Notes: a model not told the origin generated them from the sequence alone. Shown: positions 1 to 8,991, numbered from the stretch's first letter. The stretch: 32,857 bases of DNA from Candidatus Rifleibacteriota bacterium (GCA_028689875.1 JAQVCG010000020.1:1-32857), one strand, 5' to 3'. A program made the numbers and translations.

Positions 1-203
1 ACTATGTTTTGTCGAACACAATTCACTGCTAAGCTTGAAGCAAACTCACCCGCTGCGGCGCCACCCATACCGTCAGCCAATATTAAAGCAGTAAGCTCTA
101 TTTCTTTGCCTTCGTAATTGCACCATGTAATGGCTAAGCTTTCGGCGTAATCCTCGTTGTTGCTTCTGACTAATCCTTTGTCACTTAGAGTGTAGTAAGT
201 CAT
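1..203 (-). CDS. PP2C-family serine/threonine phosphatase (5' part only)
   Basis: Only the first 67 or so codons are inside the window; the gene runs off the left edge. The translation starts MTYYTLSDKGLVRSNNEDYA and continues to LADGMGGAAAGEF. These are the two N-terminal PP2C motifs: the RxxNED motif and the DGMGG metal-binding motif of the PrpC/Stp1 type. Proteins of this family remove phosphate from Ser/Thr residues using two Mn/Mg ions bound by such aspartates. The start is supported by a strong purine-rich ribosome site (GAGGAAGGG) about 7 bases upstream. It lies downstream of serA on the same strand but is separated from it by a terminator and has its own promoter. Whether a partner kinase follows cannot be seen. 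Confidence 0.85.
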   Translation of the reverse strand, partial: MTYYTLSDKGLVRSNNEDYAESLAITWCNYEGKEIELTALILADGMGGAAAGEFASSLAVNCVRQNI

Positions 204-232
204 TATTAAACCCTTCCTCTGCTATTTCCGAC

Positions 233-261
233 ATTGTATGTTTTTTAAAGATTCAAGTCAA
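233..261 (-). promoter_or_regulatory. Promoter of the PP2C phosphatase gene
   Basis: Reading the minus strand, a TTGACT -35 box (256-261), a 17-base spacer and a TACAAT -10 box (233-238) form a near-consensus sigma70-type promoter. The predicted transcript start near 226 gives a leader of about 23 bases containing the ribosome site. It lies just after the serA terminator, so the phosphatase is probably transcribed independently. Confidence 0.7.
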
Positions 262-273
262 TATATGTATAAA

Positions 274-305
274 AAAAAGCCGACATTTATTAATGTCGGC
301 TTTTT
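274..305. terminator. Bidirectional intrinsic terminator after serA
   Basis: A perfect hairpin has arms GCCGACATT (279-287) and AATGTCGGC (292-300) with a 4-base loop. It is extended by A/T pairs to 14 bp. A tracts on the left (271-278) become a U-run in minus-strand RNA, so it ends the serC-serA transcript. The T tract on the right makes it symmetrical. Confidence 0.85.
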
Positions 306-314
306 AAAGAACTG

Positions 315-1244
315 TTACTTATTAACCTGGAAAGTTTTGTCGCCGGTTTCAAAGAAACATACAATTTGTTTGACTGCAGCTATACCTGCAAGTACGTTTG
401 CTTCTTCAGTTTGAGCGCCAAGCTTTTTAACGGTGAAGTATACTCTGTCAGGATATTCCTTCTTAAGCTCTTCAGCGCAAGCCGGTGCAATGTCAGAAAC
501 ATATTTGAAATCTTTGCGTTCTGCAAGCATTTTCTTGAGACCTTCTTCGCAAATGATTTCTTTGCGTGCAGTGTTTACCAACGTTGCATTCTTGGGCATT
601 TTGCTCAATAATTCATAATTGATAGACTTTTTGGTTTCTTCAACTGCCGGAATATGCAAAGAAATGTAATTGCATGTGCTGAAGAGTTCTTCAAGGTTTT
701 TGCAATAATTGAAGCCGTTCTGAGCACTGACTTCTTTGGTCAAAGAGCGGCTGTATGCATATGTGTCCATACCCATTGCTTTAGCATATTTGAGAATGAT
801 TTTGCCAATAGCGCCGTAGCCGTAAATACCAAACTTTTTGCCGCTGATTTCTGTTCCGGGTTTTCCGTTGTACATATTGCGTGCAGACATAATCATTAGA
901 CCAATTCCAAGCTCTGCGACTGCGTTTGCGTTTTGTCCCGGAGTGTTCATGGCAACAATTTTCTTGGCTGTTGCAGCTGCCAGATCAATATTGTCGTAAC
1001 CTGCGCCGGCTCTGACAATAATCTTTAAGTTTTCTGCAGCATCAATAATTTCTTTTGAGGCTAAATCGCTTCTGATTATAAGAGCATCAGCATTTTTGAC
1101 TGCAGCTTTAAATTCTGAAACGTCTTTATATTTTTCCAATAATACGAGTTCGAATTCCGAATTGCCCGCGATAGCAGCTTTCATAAGATTGATTGCTTCG
1201 GGAGCAAACGGCTTTTCGGTTGCAACAAGAATCTTTTTGGTCAT
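315..1244 (-). CDS. serA: D-3-phosphoglycerate dehydrogenase, short form
   Basis: A 309-residue member of the D-2-hydroxyacid dehydrogenase family. It is expected to oxidise 3-phosphoglycerate to 3-phosphohydroxypyruvate with NAD in serine synthesis. Visible are RAGAGYDNID near residue 80, the nucleotide-binding GYGAIG near 141, and the substrate/catalytic Arg in VNTARK near 223. It lacks the C-terminal ACT domain of E. coli SerA, so classical serine feedback is unlikely. The usual catalytic His of the TPHIGA motif is replaced: the sequence reads TVKKLGAQT. The usual Glu motif is replaced by SDIAPACAEE. From memory, Bacteroidetes short SerA proteins share this pattern, so it is probably a subfamily trait. 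It sits 24 bases after serC on the same strand, with a good AAGGAAT ribosome site. Confidence 0.85.
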   Translation of the reverse strand: MTKKILVATEKPFAPEAINLMKAAIAGNSEFELVLLEKYKDVSEFKAAVKNADALIIRSDLASKEIIDAAENLKIIVRAGAGYDNIDLAAATAKKIVAMNTPGQNANAVAELGIGLMIMSARNMYNGKPGTEISGKKFGIYGYGAIGKIILKYAKAMGMDTYAYSRSLTKEVSAQNGFNYCKNLEELFSTCNYISLHIPAVEETKKSINYELLSKMPKNATLVNTARKEIICEEGLKKMLAERKDFKYVSDIAPACAEELKKEYPDRVYFTVKKLGAQTEEANVLAGIAAVKQIVCFFETGDKTFQVNK

Positions 1245-1268
1245 TTCAATATTCCTTTAATACAAATA

Positions 1269-2351
1269 TTATGAATTTGCTTTGTCAAATTTCTTGATAA
1301 AGTCGGCTAGTTTTTGACAACCTTCGATTGGCATTGCATTGTAGATAGATGCGCGCATGCCGCCGATGCTTCTGTGGCCTTTAAGAGTTACAAGACCTTC
1401 TGCAGCTGCTTCTTTCAAGAATTTGGCGTTGATTTCTTCGCTTTGTGAGAAGAAAGGAATGTTCATGAGTGAGCGGTCTTCTTTGTTCTGAACGTGAGCT
1501 TTGAAAAGTTTTGAATTATCAATAGCTTCGTATACGATTGCAGCTTTTTTGCGATTTAATGCTTCATAATATTCAACGCCACCTTTTGCGATCATGTGAT
1601 CGAAAACAAGTTTGGCTATATAAATGCCATAGGTTGGAGGAGTGTTGAACATTGAGCCTTTTTCTGAATGAGTTTTGTAATCAAGCATTGTGGGAAGACC
1701 GGCCACCAGACCAATGAGATCTTCGCGAATGATTACGATAACAACGCCTGCTGGGCCAATGTTTTTCTGGGCGCCGGCGTAAATAACACCGTAATCTGAT
1801 ACGTTGATTTTTTCGCTCATGATGTTTGAAGACATATCACTGATTATGGGAATATTTACCTTCGGCAATTCCATGCATTTGGTGCCGTAAATAGTATTGT
1901 TAGAGGTAATATGCAGATAGTCTGCGTCAGATCTTACATCAGATGCTTTATATTTTGGGAAATATGTGTTATTGTCGGGGTTTGAATCAGCAACAACTTT
2001 AACGTCAACGCCATATTTCTTAGCTTCCTTAATTGCTTTTCCTGACCATTCGCCTGAATTCACGTAGTCGGCTTTTTTAGTCTTGGCTAAATTGGCGGGA
2101 AGCATCAAAAATTGAAGGCTGGCGCCACCTTGAAGAAACAACACTTTATAATTTGAAGGAATATCCATAAGTTTGCGAATACCGGCTTCGGCATCGTCAA
2201 TGATTTTCTGATAGATTGATGATCTGTGGCTGAGCTCCATTACGCTCATTCCGCAACCTTCGTAATCAAGCATTTCGCTTGCGGCTTTTTTTAATACTTC
2301 TTCTGGGAGAACTGCCGGACCGGCTGAAAAATTGTAGACTCTGTGTGTCAT
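1269..2351 (-). CDS. serC: Phosphoserine aminotransferase
   Basis: A 360-residue class V PLP-dependent aminotransferase, the normal length for SerC. It converts 3-phosphohydroxypyruvate and glutamate to phosphoserine and 2-oxoglutarate. The N-terminus YNFSAGPAVLP and the phosphate-contacting MSVMELSHRS are diagnostic. The PLP-binding lysine lies in YAGAQKNIGPAG near residue 196. The C-terminal GHRSIGGMRASIYNAMP is also typical. The ATG is preceded by CAGGAG at normal spacing. It is the first gene of a two-gene operon with serA, whose product makes its substrate. The third enzyme, SerB, is not in the window. Confidence 0.95.
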   Translation of the reverse strand: MTHRVYNFSAGPAVLPEEVLKKAASEMLDYEGCGMSVMELSHRSSIYQKIIDDAEAGIRKLMDIPSNYKVLFLQGGASLQFLMLPANLAKTKKADYVNSGEWSGKAIKEAKKYGVDVKVVADSNPDNNTYFPKYKASDVRSDADYLHITSNNTIYGTKCMELPKVNIPIISDMSSNIMSEKINVSDYGVIYAGAQKNIGPAGVVIVIIREDLIGLVAGLPTMLDYKTHSEKGSMFNTPPTYGIYIAKLVFDHMIAKGGVEYYEALNRKKAAIVYEAIDNSKLFKAHVQNKEDRSLMNIPFFSQSEEINAKFLKEAAAEGLVTLKGHRSIGGMRASIYNAMPIEGCQKLADFIKKFDKANS

Positions 2352-2379
2352 AACAAGACTCCTGTATTATAATTGCCTT

Positions 2380-2395
2380 GAATACCGACGTATTC
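2380..2395. promoter_or_regulatory. Inverted repeat in the serC leader
   Basis: GAATAC and GTATTC form 6-bp arms around the 4-base centre CGAC. The site lies between the predicted serC transcript start (about 2416) and the ribosome site, so it could be an operator or a small leader hairpin. It is short and could be chance. Confidence 0.3.
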
Positions 2396-2422
2396 CTTTC
2401 CTTAAGAGCAGGCATTCTAAAT

Positions 2423-2451
2423 GTAATAACATTACAAAAGGTGCAAGTCAA
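2423..2451 (-). promoter_or_regulatory. Promoter of serC-serA
   Basis: On the minus strand a TTGACT -35 box (2446-2451) is followed after exactly 17 bases by a TATTAC -10 box (2423-2428). The predicted leader is about 65 bases. The rest of the 2352-2598 gap holds the divergent upstream region of the WYL regulator gene, in which no convincing promoter boxes were found. Confidence 0.65.
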
Positions 2452-2598
2452 CCAAAATTTAAATACCGATTGTTTAGACGAAAGTGCAAAAAATCATTAT
2501 AATTCATGAATGTTTTCTTCATTTGATTGGCTAAATTAGCTGACAAATTTTATAAAATATGCAATTATAGCTCAATTATTAAATAAACAGGAGTTTAT

Positions 2599-3498
2599 AT
2601 GACTCAGCACGATGCCATAAGACGTTTTGCCCTTATTCTCAAAAAAATACGAGAAGACAGTTTTCCGGATTTTTCAGCAATAAAGGATTACTTGGCTAAA
2701 AACGGAATTACAAAAAATGATCGAACAATCCAACGAGATTTCGAGCAGATAAGAGACGAATTTGGAATAAACATTTTGTTTTCAAGGCAAAAACACGGTT
2801 ATTACATTTCAGAAACCGAAATTGTTACATTTGACCCTCTGTTAAGGTTCTTAGAACATTTGGTGGCATCTGATTTGGTGCTTGAATCATTAGTTAAAAG
2901 CAGAAAGCTGCTTAGTAGAATTTCTTTTGATGAAGGTGCTGTAAAAGGCTATGAACACTATTCCCCAATCGTGAATGCTTTACGTGAAAGAAAAGTTGTT
3001 ACATTTACTTATGCAACTTCTTTTAACGATGAAAAAAAAGAATATACAGTTTTTCCTTACCTGCTCAAAGAATATCTGGGACAATGGTATCTTGTAGGAA
3101 GCTTTAATAACGGTGAAAAACTATATGTGTTCGGCTTAGACCGAATTTCTGATTTGAAAATTGAAAATAAAACTTTTGTTTATGTTTCAAGTATTGACCC
3201 TAGAGAAAAGTTTAAAGATACCATCGGTCTATCTGTTGAAGGGCACAAAAAAGAAAAAATATTACTTTCTTTTGATCCACAGCAGGCCGGATACGTTAAA
3301 TCTTTGCCAATTCACAGGTCTCAGTCTTTTGTGTCCGAGGATAAAAATGAATATAGAATCGAATTAAACGTAATTCCAAATTATGAACTTAAGCAAAAAA
3401 TACTTATGCACGGTTCTAAAGTTAAAGTTTTAAGTCCGGTGTGGCTTGCAGATGAAATCAAGAACGAACTTTCAGCAGCATTAGAAAAATACAGATAA
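2599..3498 (+). CDS. WYL-domain transcriptional regulator
   Basis: A 299-residue protein of the HTH-WYL type. Residues 1-65 look like a DeoR-like winged helix, with DRTIQRDFEQIRDEFG as the recognition helix region. A central WYL domain spans roughly 117-190 and includes PYLLKEYLGQWYLVGSF and the FGLDRISDL segment. A C-terminal WCX-like part completes it. WYL proteins are known to sense ligands (nucleotides or nucleic acid fragments in studied cases) and control transcription. The ATG has an AGGAG site 8 bases upstream. It is followed after 10 bases by a glycosyltransferase gene on the same strand, so it probably heads and may control that operon; the target is inference. Confidence 0.8.
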   Translation: MTQHDAIRRFALILKKIREDSFPDFSAIKDYLAKNGITKNDRTIQRDFEQIRDEFGINILFSRQKHGYYISETEIVTFDPLLRFLEHLVASDLVLESLVKSRKLLSRISFDEGAVKGYEHYSPIVNALRERKVVTFTYATSFNDEKKEYTVFPYLLKEYLGQWYLVGSFNNGEKLYVFGLDRISDLKIENKTFVYVSSIDPREKFKDTIGLSVEGHKKEKILLSFDPQQAGYVKSLPIHRSQSFVSEDKNEYRIELNVIPNYELKQKILMHGSKVKVLSPVWLADEIKNELSAALEKYR

Positions 3499-3508
3499 CC
3501 TAACTTAT

Positions 3509-4468
3509 ATGAATAAACTAACGATTGTCATTCCATGTTTTAATGAAAAAGATGTTTTACCTGCTTTTTATGAAAGACTTCGCTCTGTCACTAATAAGTT
3601 GGTCGAACAATATGAAATGGCAATCGAACTTTTATTCGTTGATGATGGCTCTTCTGATGGCACCATTGATATTATTGAGCAATATAGAAAAGAAGCTTCT
3701 GATATCTCATATCTTTCTTTTTCAAGGAATTTCGGAAAAGAAGCTGCCATTTATGCAGGATTAGAGCATGCCCAAGGTGAATACGTAGCTCTTTTAGATG
3801 CGGATTTGCAAGACCCCCCAGAGCTCTTAGAGCAGATGTACATAGAAGTTAGTAGCGGTAAGTTTGATTGTGCCGCAGCAAGACGAAGCGACAGAGATGG
3901 TGAGCCGATAATCAGATCATTTTTTGCACGCTGCTTTTATAAAATTATTAGAAAAATGTCGGGGCTCGAAATTGTTGACGGGGCCCGTGATTTTCGTTTG
4001 ATGAATGAAAAGATGCACAGAGCCGTATTGTCGCTGGATGAAAAAAATCGTTTTTCTAAGGGACTTTTTCCTTGGGTTGGTTTTACAACAAAATGGATAG
4101 ATTATGAAAACACGGAAAGAGTTGGTGGCCAAACAAAATGGTCCTTTATAAAACTTCTGTTTTATGCTTTTGACGGTATAGCTGCTTTTAGCTCAGCCCC
4201 GTTAACAGTGGTTTCACTTGCCGGTATACTATTTATGCTTTTGTCGGCAATATTGGTTTTAATTATTATTGTGAAAAAAATAATGTGGGGAGACCCGGTG
4301 GCAGGTTGGCCTTCACTGGCATGTATCATATTTTTTACTTCCGGTGCACAGTGTTTCTTTACCGGAATACTTGGTTATTATATTTCAAAAATTTATGCAG
4401 AAATTAAAAGAAGGCCTCATTATATTTTAAAAGATAAAAGGCATTTAAACGATGGCAGCAACGCATAA
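3509..4468 (+). CDS. Polyprenyl-phosphate glycosyltransferase, GT2 (DPM1/GtrB-like)
   Basis: A 319-residue family 2 glycosyltransferase with a GT-A fold. The N-terminal IVIPCFNEKD strand, FVDDGSSDGT near residue 48 and the DADLQDPPE metal/nucleotide motif near 96 are all present. The C-terminus carries two hydrophobic helices (about 232-260 and 268-300), as in GtrB/ArnC/DPM1 enzymes that move a sugar from a nucleotide donor to undecaprenyl phosphate on the inner membrane face. The sugar cannot be read from sequence. The gene overlaps the next by 17 bases, which encodes a GT-C enzyme that would use such a lipid-linked sugar, supporting a joint pathway. Confidence 0.88.
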   Translation: MNKLTIVIPCFNEKDVLPAFYERLRSVTNKLVEQYEMAIELLFVDDGSSDGTIDIIEQYRKEASDISYLSFSRNFGKEAAIYAGLEHAQGEYVALLDADLQDPPELLEQMYIEVSSGKFDCAAARRSDRDGEPIIRSFFARCFYKIIRKMSGLEIVDGARDFRLMNEKMHRAVLSLDEKNRFSKGLFPWVGFTTKWIDYENTERVGGQTKWSFIKLLFYAFDGIAAFSSAPLTVVSLAGILFMLLSAILVLIIIVKKIMWGDPVAGWPSLACIIFFTSGAQCFFTGILGYYISKIYAEIKRRPHYILKDKRHLNDGSNA

Positions 4469-6113
4469 AGTATTTAATAAAAAAAATCTGATTCTGGCCA
4501 TTATGATAATATTGCAAACTTTCGTTTTGCTTTATTATATGAGCGAAAAAAATGGATTTCATATTGATGAACTTTGGTCTTACGGGTTAGCAAACAGCTA
4601 TGATGAAACTTATTTTTATCCGAAGGGGTTCACTTCGGACCATGATAACGTGCAATACCATAAATGGATAACCGGAAGTCGCTTTTTTGAATACCTAACT
4701 GTACAAAAGAACGAGCAGTTTGCCTTTAAAAAAGTATACCAAAACCAGACTAACGATGTTCATCCACCGTTTTATTACTATTTAATGCATATTATTTGTT
4801 CGCTGTTTGTTGACTCTTTCAGTAAGTGGTATGGATTGTGCCTAAATTTAATATTCTTTGTTTTATCGCAAATTGTTCTTTTTAAGCTTTCTTCGCTGAT
4901 TTTCAAGTCTCACGAACCTGCTTTGCTTGTTTGTTTGCTTTATGGGCTAGGCATGGGAGCCATAAACAATTTTGTGTTTATAAGAATGTACTCTCTTATG
5001 ACTTTTTTATTTATATTTACTGTTTATATTCACCTTAGATTACTGATAAAGCCTCATAAGAGCAAATTACTCACAGTAATTTATATAACATTTTTTTCTG
5101 GTCTTGTGCACTATCACTTTTTGATATTTCAATTTTTTGTATCGCTTATTGTGTGCTTTATATTTTTGTTTAGTAAGCGTTTTAAACTGTTTCTTACTTA
5201 TTCTTTTGCAATGTTTATAAGCGTTTCAAGCATATTTGCTTATTTCCCGCCAGCTATTTCCCACATGTTTCATTCTGTAAGAGGTGCAGAGGCTGTAAAT
5301 GGCTTTTTGTTTTTCTCAGCAGATAAATTTTACTTGCTCTTTTATAATTCTTTAAAATACATATTTGGAATGCCCGAATCGCTTTCTTTGACCTTAGCAT
5401 TTAGTTTTGTGCAAATTATGTTTTATTTAAGCACCGCATTTGCGATCTATTTTTTGTTCAGACTGAAATCATTTGGTTTTAGAGTTATTAGTTATTTAAA
5501 AACAAATTATGATAAAATTTTGGTGTTTTTGCCCGTTTTATTGTTTTCTTTGATAATTTCACCTATGATAAGTTCCGAAATAGGAGTTTTTGAGGGAAGA
5601 TATTTTTTTCCGGTTTTTCCCCATGTATGTATTTTCTCTGTTTTGCTGCTTTCTTATTTATTAAAAAATATACTTAATATATCTAAACACGAGCTTGTTT
5701 TGGCTTTGCTGATATTTGTTTCTTGCATCAGTAGTCACTTCGTTGATAATGGTGATTATGTGCTTAACTCGACCCATCAATTCAACAGAGATTTGCTCAA
5801 AGAAACTGTTGCTAATTCTAATTGTGTTTTTTTTGCCCTGCAAGATTATTATATTCACTCGGTATGCGATTTGTTTATGTTCAGCAAAAAGGTTTTGCCG
5901 GCAAGATATAAAGAAGAGGATTTGATACTTACTTTAAAAGAAATTGGCAGCTTAAATGAAGAAGAAAACAACCTTTTGATGATTCCGGAAACTTTTGTTG
6001 CTGAGCCTGTATTAAAGACGATTGATTTAAATACTAAGTTCAAATCTGATTATTTATTTAAAGCAGTGAACCACATGGATACTTACAGTATCTACAGATT
6101 GTCGCTTAAATAG
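4452..6113 (+). CDS. GT-C membrane glycosyltransferase (ArnT/PMT-like, GT39/GT83 type)
   Basis: A 553-residue polytopic membrane protein with around eleven hydrophobic segments and a short hydrophilic C-terminal part. Two hallmarks of PMT/ArnT-like GT-C enzymes are present. GFHIDELWSYGLANS in the first external loop (residues about 35-50) carries the catalytic-type acidic pair. NDVHPPFYYYLMH follows near residue 100. Such enzymes transfer a sugar from a polyprenyl-phosphate donor to an acceptor (lipid A, glycan or protein) at the periplasmic face. The start overlaps the end of the GT2 gene by 17 bases, suggesting translational coupling. Its 3' end overlaps the convergent phosphatase gene by 8 bases. 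Acceptor and sugar are unknown. Confidence 0.82.
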   Translation: MAATHKVFNKKNLILAIMIILQTFVLLYYMSEKNGFHIDELWSYGLANSYDETYFYPKGFTSDHDNVQYHKWITGSRFFEYLTVQKNEQFAFKKVYQNQTNDVHPPFYYYLMHIICSLFVDSFSKWYGLCLNLIFFVLSQIVLFKLSSLIFKSHEPALLVCLLYGLGMGAINNFVFIRMYSLMTFLFIFTVYIHLRLLIKPHKSKLLTVIYITFFSGLVHYHFLIFQFFVSLIVCFIFLFSKRFKLFLTYSFAMFISVSSIFAYFPPAISHMFHSVRGAEAVNGFLFFSADKFYLLFYNSLKYIFGMPESLSLTLAFSFVQIMFYLSTAFAIYFLFRLKSFGFRVISYLKTNYDKILVFLPVLLFSLIISPMISSEIGVFEGRYFFPVFPHVCIFSVLLLSYLLKNILNISKHELVLALLIFVSCISSHFVDNGDYVLNSTHQFNRDLLKETVANSNCVFFALQDYYIHSVCDLFMFSKKVLPARYKEEDLILTLKEIGSLNEEENNLLMIPETFVAEPVLKTIDLNTKFKSDYLFKAVNHMDTYSIYRLSLK

Positions 6114-8991
6114 ACGACGTTAGGCGTTTTTTCTTCAATATTACTAAAGTCACATCATCAGGATACATACCTGCAACCCTGAATGAGTCAAGTTGGTGCA
6201 TTATTTCCTTTATTGCTTCTTGCGCAGAGTAATCTTGTTCCATCAAATGTCTGAATAATTCTTCAAACCTATCGTATCCGAACATTTCTCCGTCTTTGTT
6301 TGCACATTCAATTATTCCGTCAGAATAAAGAATTACTGCATCTCCGGCTTGCATGTGCTTGGTTACCAATTTCTTTTTGCGTTTTTTCATGGCGCCAAGA
6401 GGCATTGAAGGTATTGTGATTTCTTCTTTTGTTTTGCTTTCTTGAGTGTAATAAATGGGGTAACACTGACCCATATTGTCGAATATCAACTCTCCGGTAT
6501 CGGGATTTAATACCAGTATTATGAACGTCATAAATTTATGCCGCGGTTTAAGCTCTTTGTTGAATAAAGTGTTTAAGCTGTCTAAAGCGTCTTCCGGAAA
6601 GCAGATGTCTTTTTCAACTGCATAATTAACTGTTGCTTTTGCCATTGCCATTGCCAAAGAAGCCGAAATACCGTGTCCGGTTACATCTCCTAATATGAGA
6701 ACTAGTCTACCGTCTTTTAGAATTACAGTATCATGATAATCTCCTGCCAAATCAGTTGCGGATATTGTGAAAAACGCCATGTCGTAACCTTCAACATTTA
6801 AAGGAGCTTTTGGCAAAAGACTTTCTTGAACATACTTTCCGTATTCAAGTTCTTGTAGTTCATTAATAACTTTGTTAAATGCGTTAGCTAAAGCTCCCAA
6901 CTCGTCTTGTCTTCGAAATGGTATTCTAAAGTCTTTATTTCGTTCTCTTATGGCTTTTATGCCGTTACTAAGGTCTTCGACAGGTCTTATGATAAGCCTT
7001 GTGATGAATAATGCACCCACCAGAGAGATAATTAACGCAAATAAACATCCTATAATCAGCTGCCATTTTAAAGGTTCAAGAGTTTTAAGGCGTTCTTGTT
7101 GAGAAATAAGATGAATAAATACATATGCACCAATATTTTTGTCTGTTTTTGCTGTAAGCCAATATTTTTTATTGTTGAGTTCAATCGTTTTGAACACGAC
7201 TCGATTGGTTAAATAGCTAAGTACAGCATATTGTAATACTTCGTTGTTATCAAATTCATTGTTTTCCGGGATCAACTTAAAAATTGACTGTTCATAATTC
7301 ATTTTAGTCCCGAACAGCATTGTTCCGGGCGGATCAATTTTGGATTTACTGTATTTTCGCAGGGCACTGCCATAAACAGTTACCATCTGGGTGGCTACAC
7401 TCATGAAAGCTGTCCCTGTTGCCAGTTCGGGGTATACATCCCAATACCAGGTTGTCGGAAAAGTTCCCATTTTAAACAGCCACTGTCTATTTCTTTGTCG
7501 GATCATCGAGGCCATGCCGATTTCGTCTGTAGAAAGAACAGATTCTGTAAGTAAATCCGCCGGAGAAATAATATTGGCTTTTATACCCATCCGCTGTGGA
7601 GCATGTTCTTTTAATGCTACTCTGCCAAAAAGGTCGCTTGCTTCGGCTGCTCCTACAACCTCTCGGTCATCGGTTGTGAAAAGAGTGTTTAAATCGCCGT
7701 CTCTTACTTCTATTCTTACAAGGCTTCTAGGTATAGAATGCTTTTTCAGTTTCTTATTCAAAACCTCTTCGGTTAAATTGTTGCCGGCAACATATTCACG
7801 CAGGTCAATTGCAAAAGCCTTAGTATTTTGCAGACAAGTTTCATGTAATTCATCTAGCGTCGATATTGCGGATAAACTCTCTTTAAGTATACTGTTTTCG
7901 ATCACTTCTTTTCGTTCTTCCATTGAAGTCGAGCCGATTAGATAAGTGAATATTATTGGAAAAATAGAAGCCATAGAAAAAAGAGAAATTATTCTGAATT
8001 TAATAGATGAACTATCGAGCTTTTTGCAAATAACTATCCCCGGCATCACGTTAATATGGGCAGTTACATAGAATACAAGCATGAAAAAGAGCAAGATAGC
8101 TGACAAGATAAAAATATACTTTGGCCATTTAGGGGCATTTTGAGTAAATGTTTTTATTGGTAACACTCTGCAAATATAATCGCCGTTATCTTTATTGCTA
8201 AAAAACCAGTAAATATCTTGCATTTCAGTATACGAAGTGCCGCTAAGTCTGCATTTTATTCGCGCAGACTCCATTTGATTCTGTGTGAAATTCTGTGGCG
8301 GAATATATGTTTCAGTTTTTGGGCTTCCTGCTCCGAAGTGTGTTTTATTGGCGTTTATGCATTCAAATCTACTTATAAAATCAGGGAATCCCGAGGTGGC
8401 AAAAAATACTCCCAACCCTTCGCTGTAAGTGTTCCAATAAGTAAATTCGCTTGTCTTTTCAGTTGCAAAGATTTTAATTATACCCTTTAATAGCTTAATT
8501 AACTCAAGTCTGTGTCCCGGTCCAAAAAATGAAGCCAGTTTTTTTTGTAATTCTCTTTGGGCTAAATTAAAATCTTTGCCTTTAAGATTCAATTTTTGCA
8601 TGAAGGTTTCGAATAATTTTAAATCTTCTAAGTCGCTGTTAAACCACTTAATTAAAACATTGTCTTTATAAAAAAATGCTTTAATCTTAGTTCGGTATTT
8701 ATCATTGAAGTGCTTTATGGCTTCTTCAAGTTCTTTGCTCTCTATTCCATGCTTTTGCGCTGTTTTAACAAGCTGATCAAATAATTTGTAAGCGTAAGTT
8801 TTGTCTTCTGTTCTGCTTATAAGTAAATCTGTTTCTTTTGAACTTTCTAAGACATTATGTTTGTTGAATACTTCACTAACTTTAATATGTGTTTCGAGGG
8901 CAGTAATGGCAAGCACTAGCAACATTACGCCTGAAAAAATCAAAGCCAGTTTACCAAAAGAAGTAATGTTTTGTTTGGTATCAGAGCTCAT
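6106..8991 (-). CDS. Membrane-anchored SpoIIE-type PP2C phosphatase with HAMP domain
   Basis: About 961 residues. Four hydrophobic segments are visible, at roughly 15-32, 292-313, 332-352 and 644-668. They delimit two large presumably periplasmic regions (33-290 and 353-643). A HAMP linker follows (about 668-720, including RPVEDLSNGIKAIRERN), then a SpoIIE/RsbU phosphatase domain (about 730-955). Metal-binding motifs AGDYHD, GDVTGHG, YSDGIIE and PDDVTLV are intact, so it is probably active. RsbU-type enzymes dephosphorylate anti-anti-sigma factors; none is encoded nearby. I chose the ATG at 8991 over an in-frame TTG at 9036: the ATG overlaps the upstream gene's stop as ATGAGCTCTGA, typical of coupled genes. 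The upstream gene is a paralog of identical layout. Confidence 0.85.
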   Translation of the reverse strand: MSSDTKQNITSFGKLALIFSGVMLLVLAITALETHIKVSEVFNKHNVLESSKETDLLISRTEDKTYAYKLFDQLVKTAQKHGIESKELEEAIKHFNDKYRTKIKAFFYKDNVLIKWFNSDLEDLKLFETFMQKLNLKGKDFNLAQRELQKKLASFFGPGHRLELIKLLKGIIKIFATEKTSEFTYWNTYSEGLGVFFATSGFPDFISRFECINANKTHFGAGSPKTETYIPPQNFTQNQMESARIKCRLSGTSYTEMQDIYWFFSNKDNGDYICRVLPIKTFTQNAPKWPKYIFILSAILLFFMLVFYVTAHINVMPGIVICKKLDSSSIKFRIISLFSMASIFPIIFTYLIGSTSMEERKEVIENSILKESLSAISTLDELHETCLQNTKAFAIDLREYVAGNNLTEEVLNKKLKKHSIPRSLVRIEVRDGDLNTLFTTDDREVVGAAEASDLFGRVALKEHAPQRMGIKANIISPADLLTESVLSTDEIGMASMIRQRNRQWLFKMGTFPTTWYWDVYPELATGTAFMSVATQMVTVYGSALRKYSKSKIDPPGTMLFGTKMNYEQSIFKLIPENNEFDNNEVLQYAVLSYLTNRVVFKTIELNNKKYWLTAKTDKNIGAYVFIHLISQQERLKTLEPLKWQLIIGCLFALIISLVGALFITRLIIRPVEDLSNGIKAIRERNKDFRIPFRRQDELGALANAFNKVINELQELEYGKYVQESLLPKAPLNVEGYDMAFFTISATDLAGDYHDTVILKDGRLVLILGDVTGHGISASLAMAMAKATVNYAVEKDICFPEDALDSLNTLFNKELKPRHKFMTFIILVLNPDTGELIFDNMGQCYPIYYTQESKTKEEITIPSMPLGAMKKRKKKLVTKHMQAGDAVILYSDGIIECANKDGEMFGYDRFEELFRHLMEQDYSAQEAIKEIMHQLDSFRVAGMYPDDVTLVILKKKRLTSSI

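Noticed and set aside
2266..2451. 61-codon minus-strand frame overlapping the start of serC
   Set aside because: It covers the serC promoter and ribosome site in another frame and resembles no protein family.
7391..7945. 184-codon open frame on the plus strand inside the SpoIIE gene
   Set aside because: It lies wholly antisense to a well-supported domain-bearing gene and has no recognisable motifs or ribosome site; other antisense frames in the window were dismissed for the same reason.
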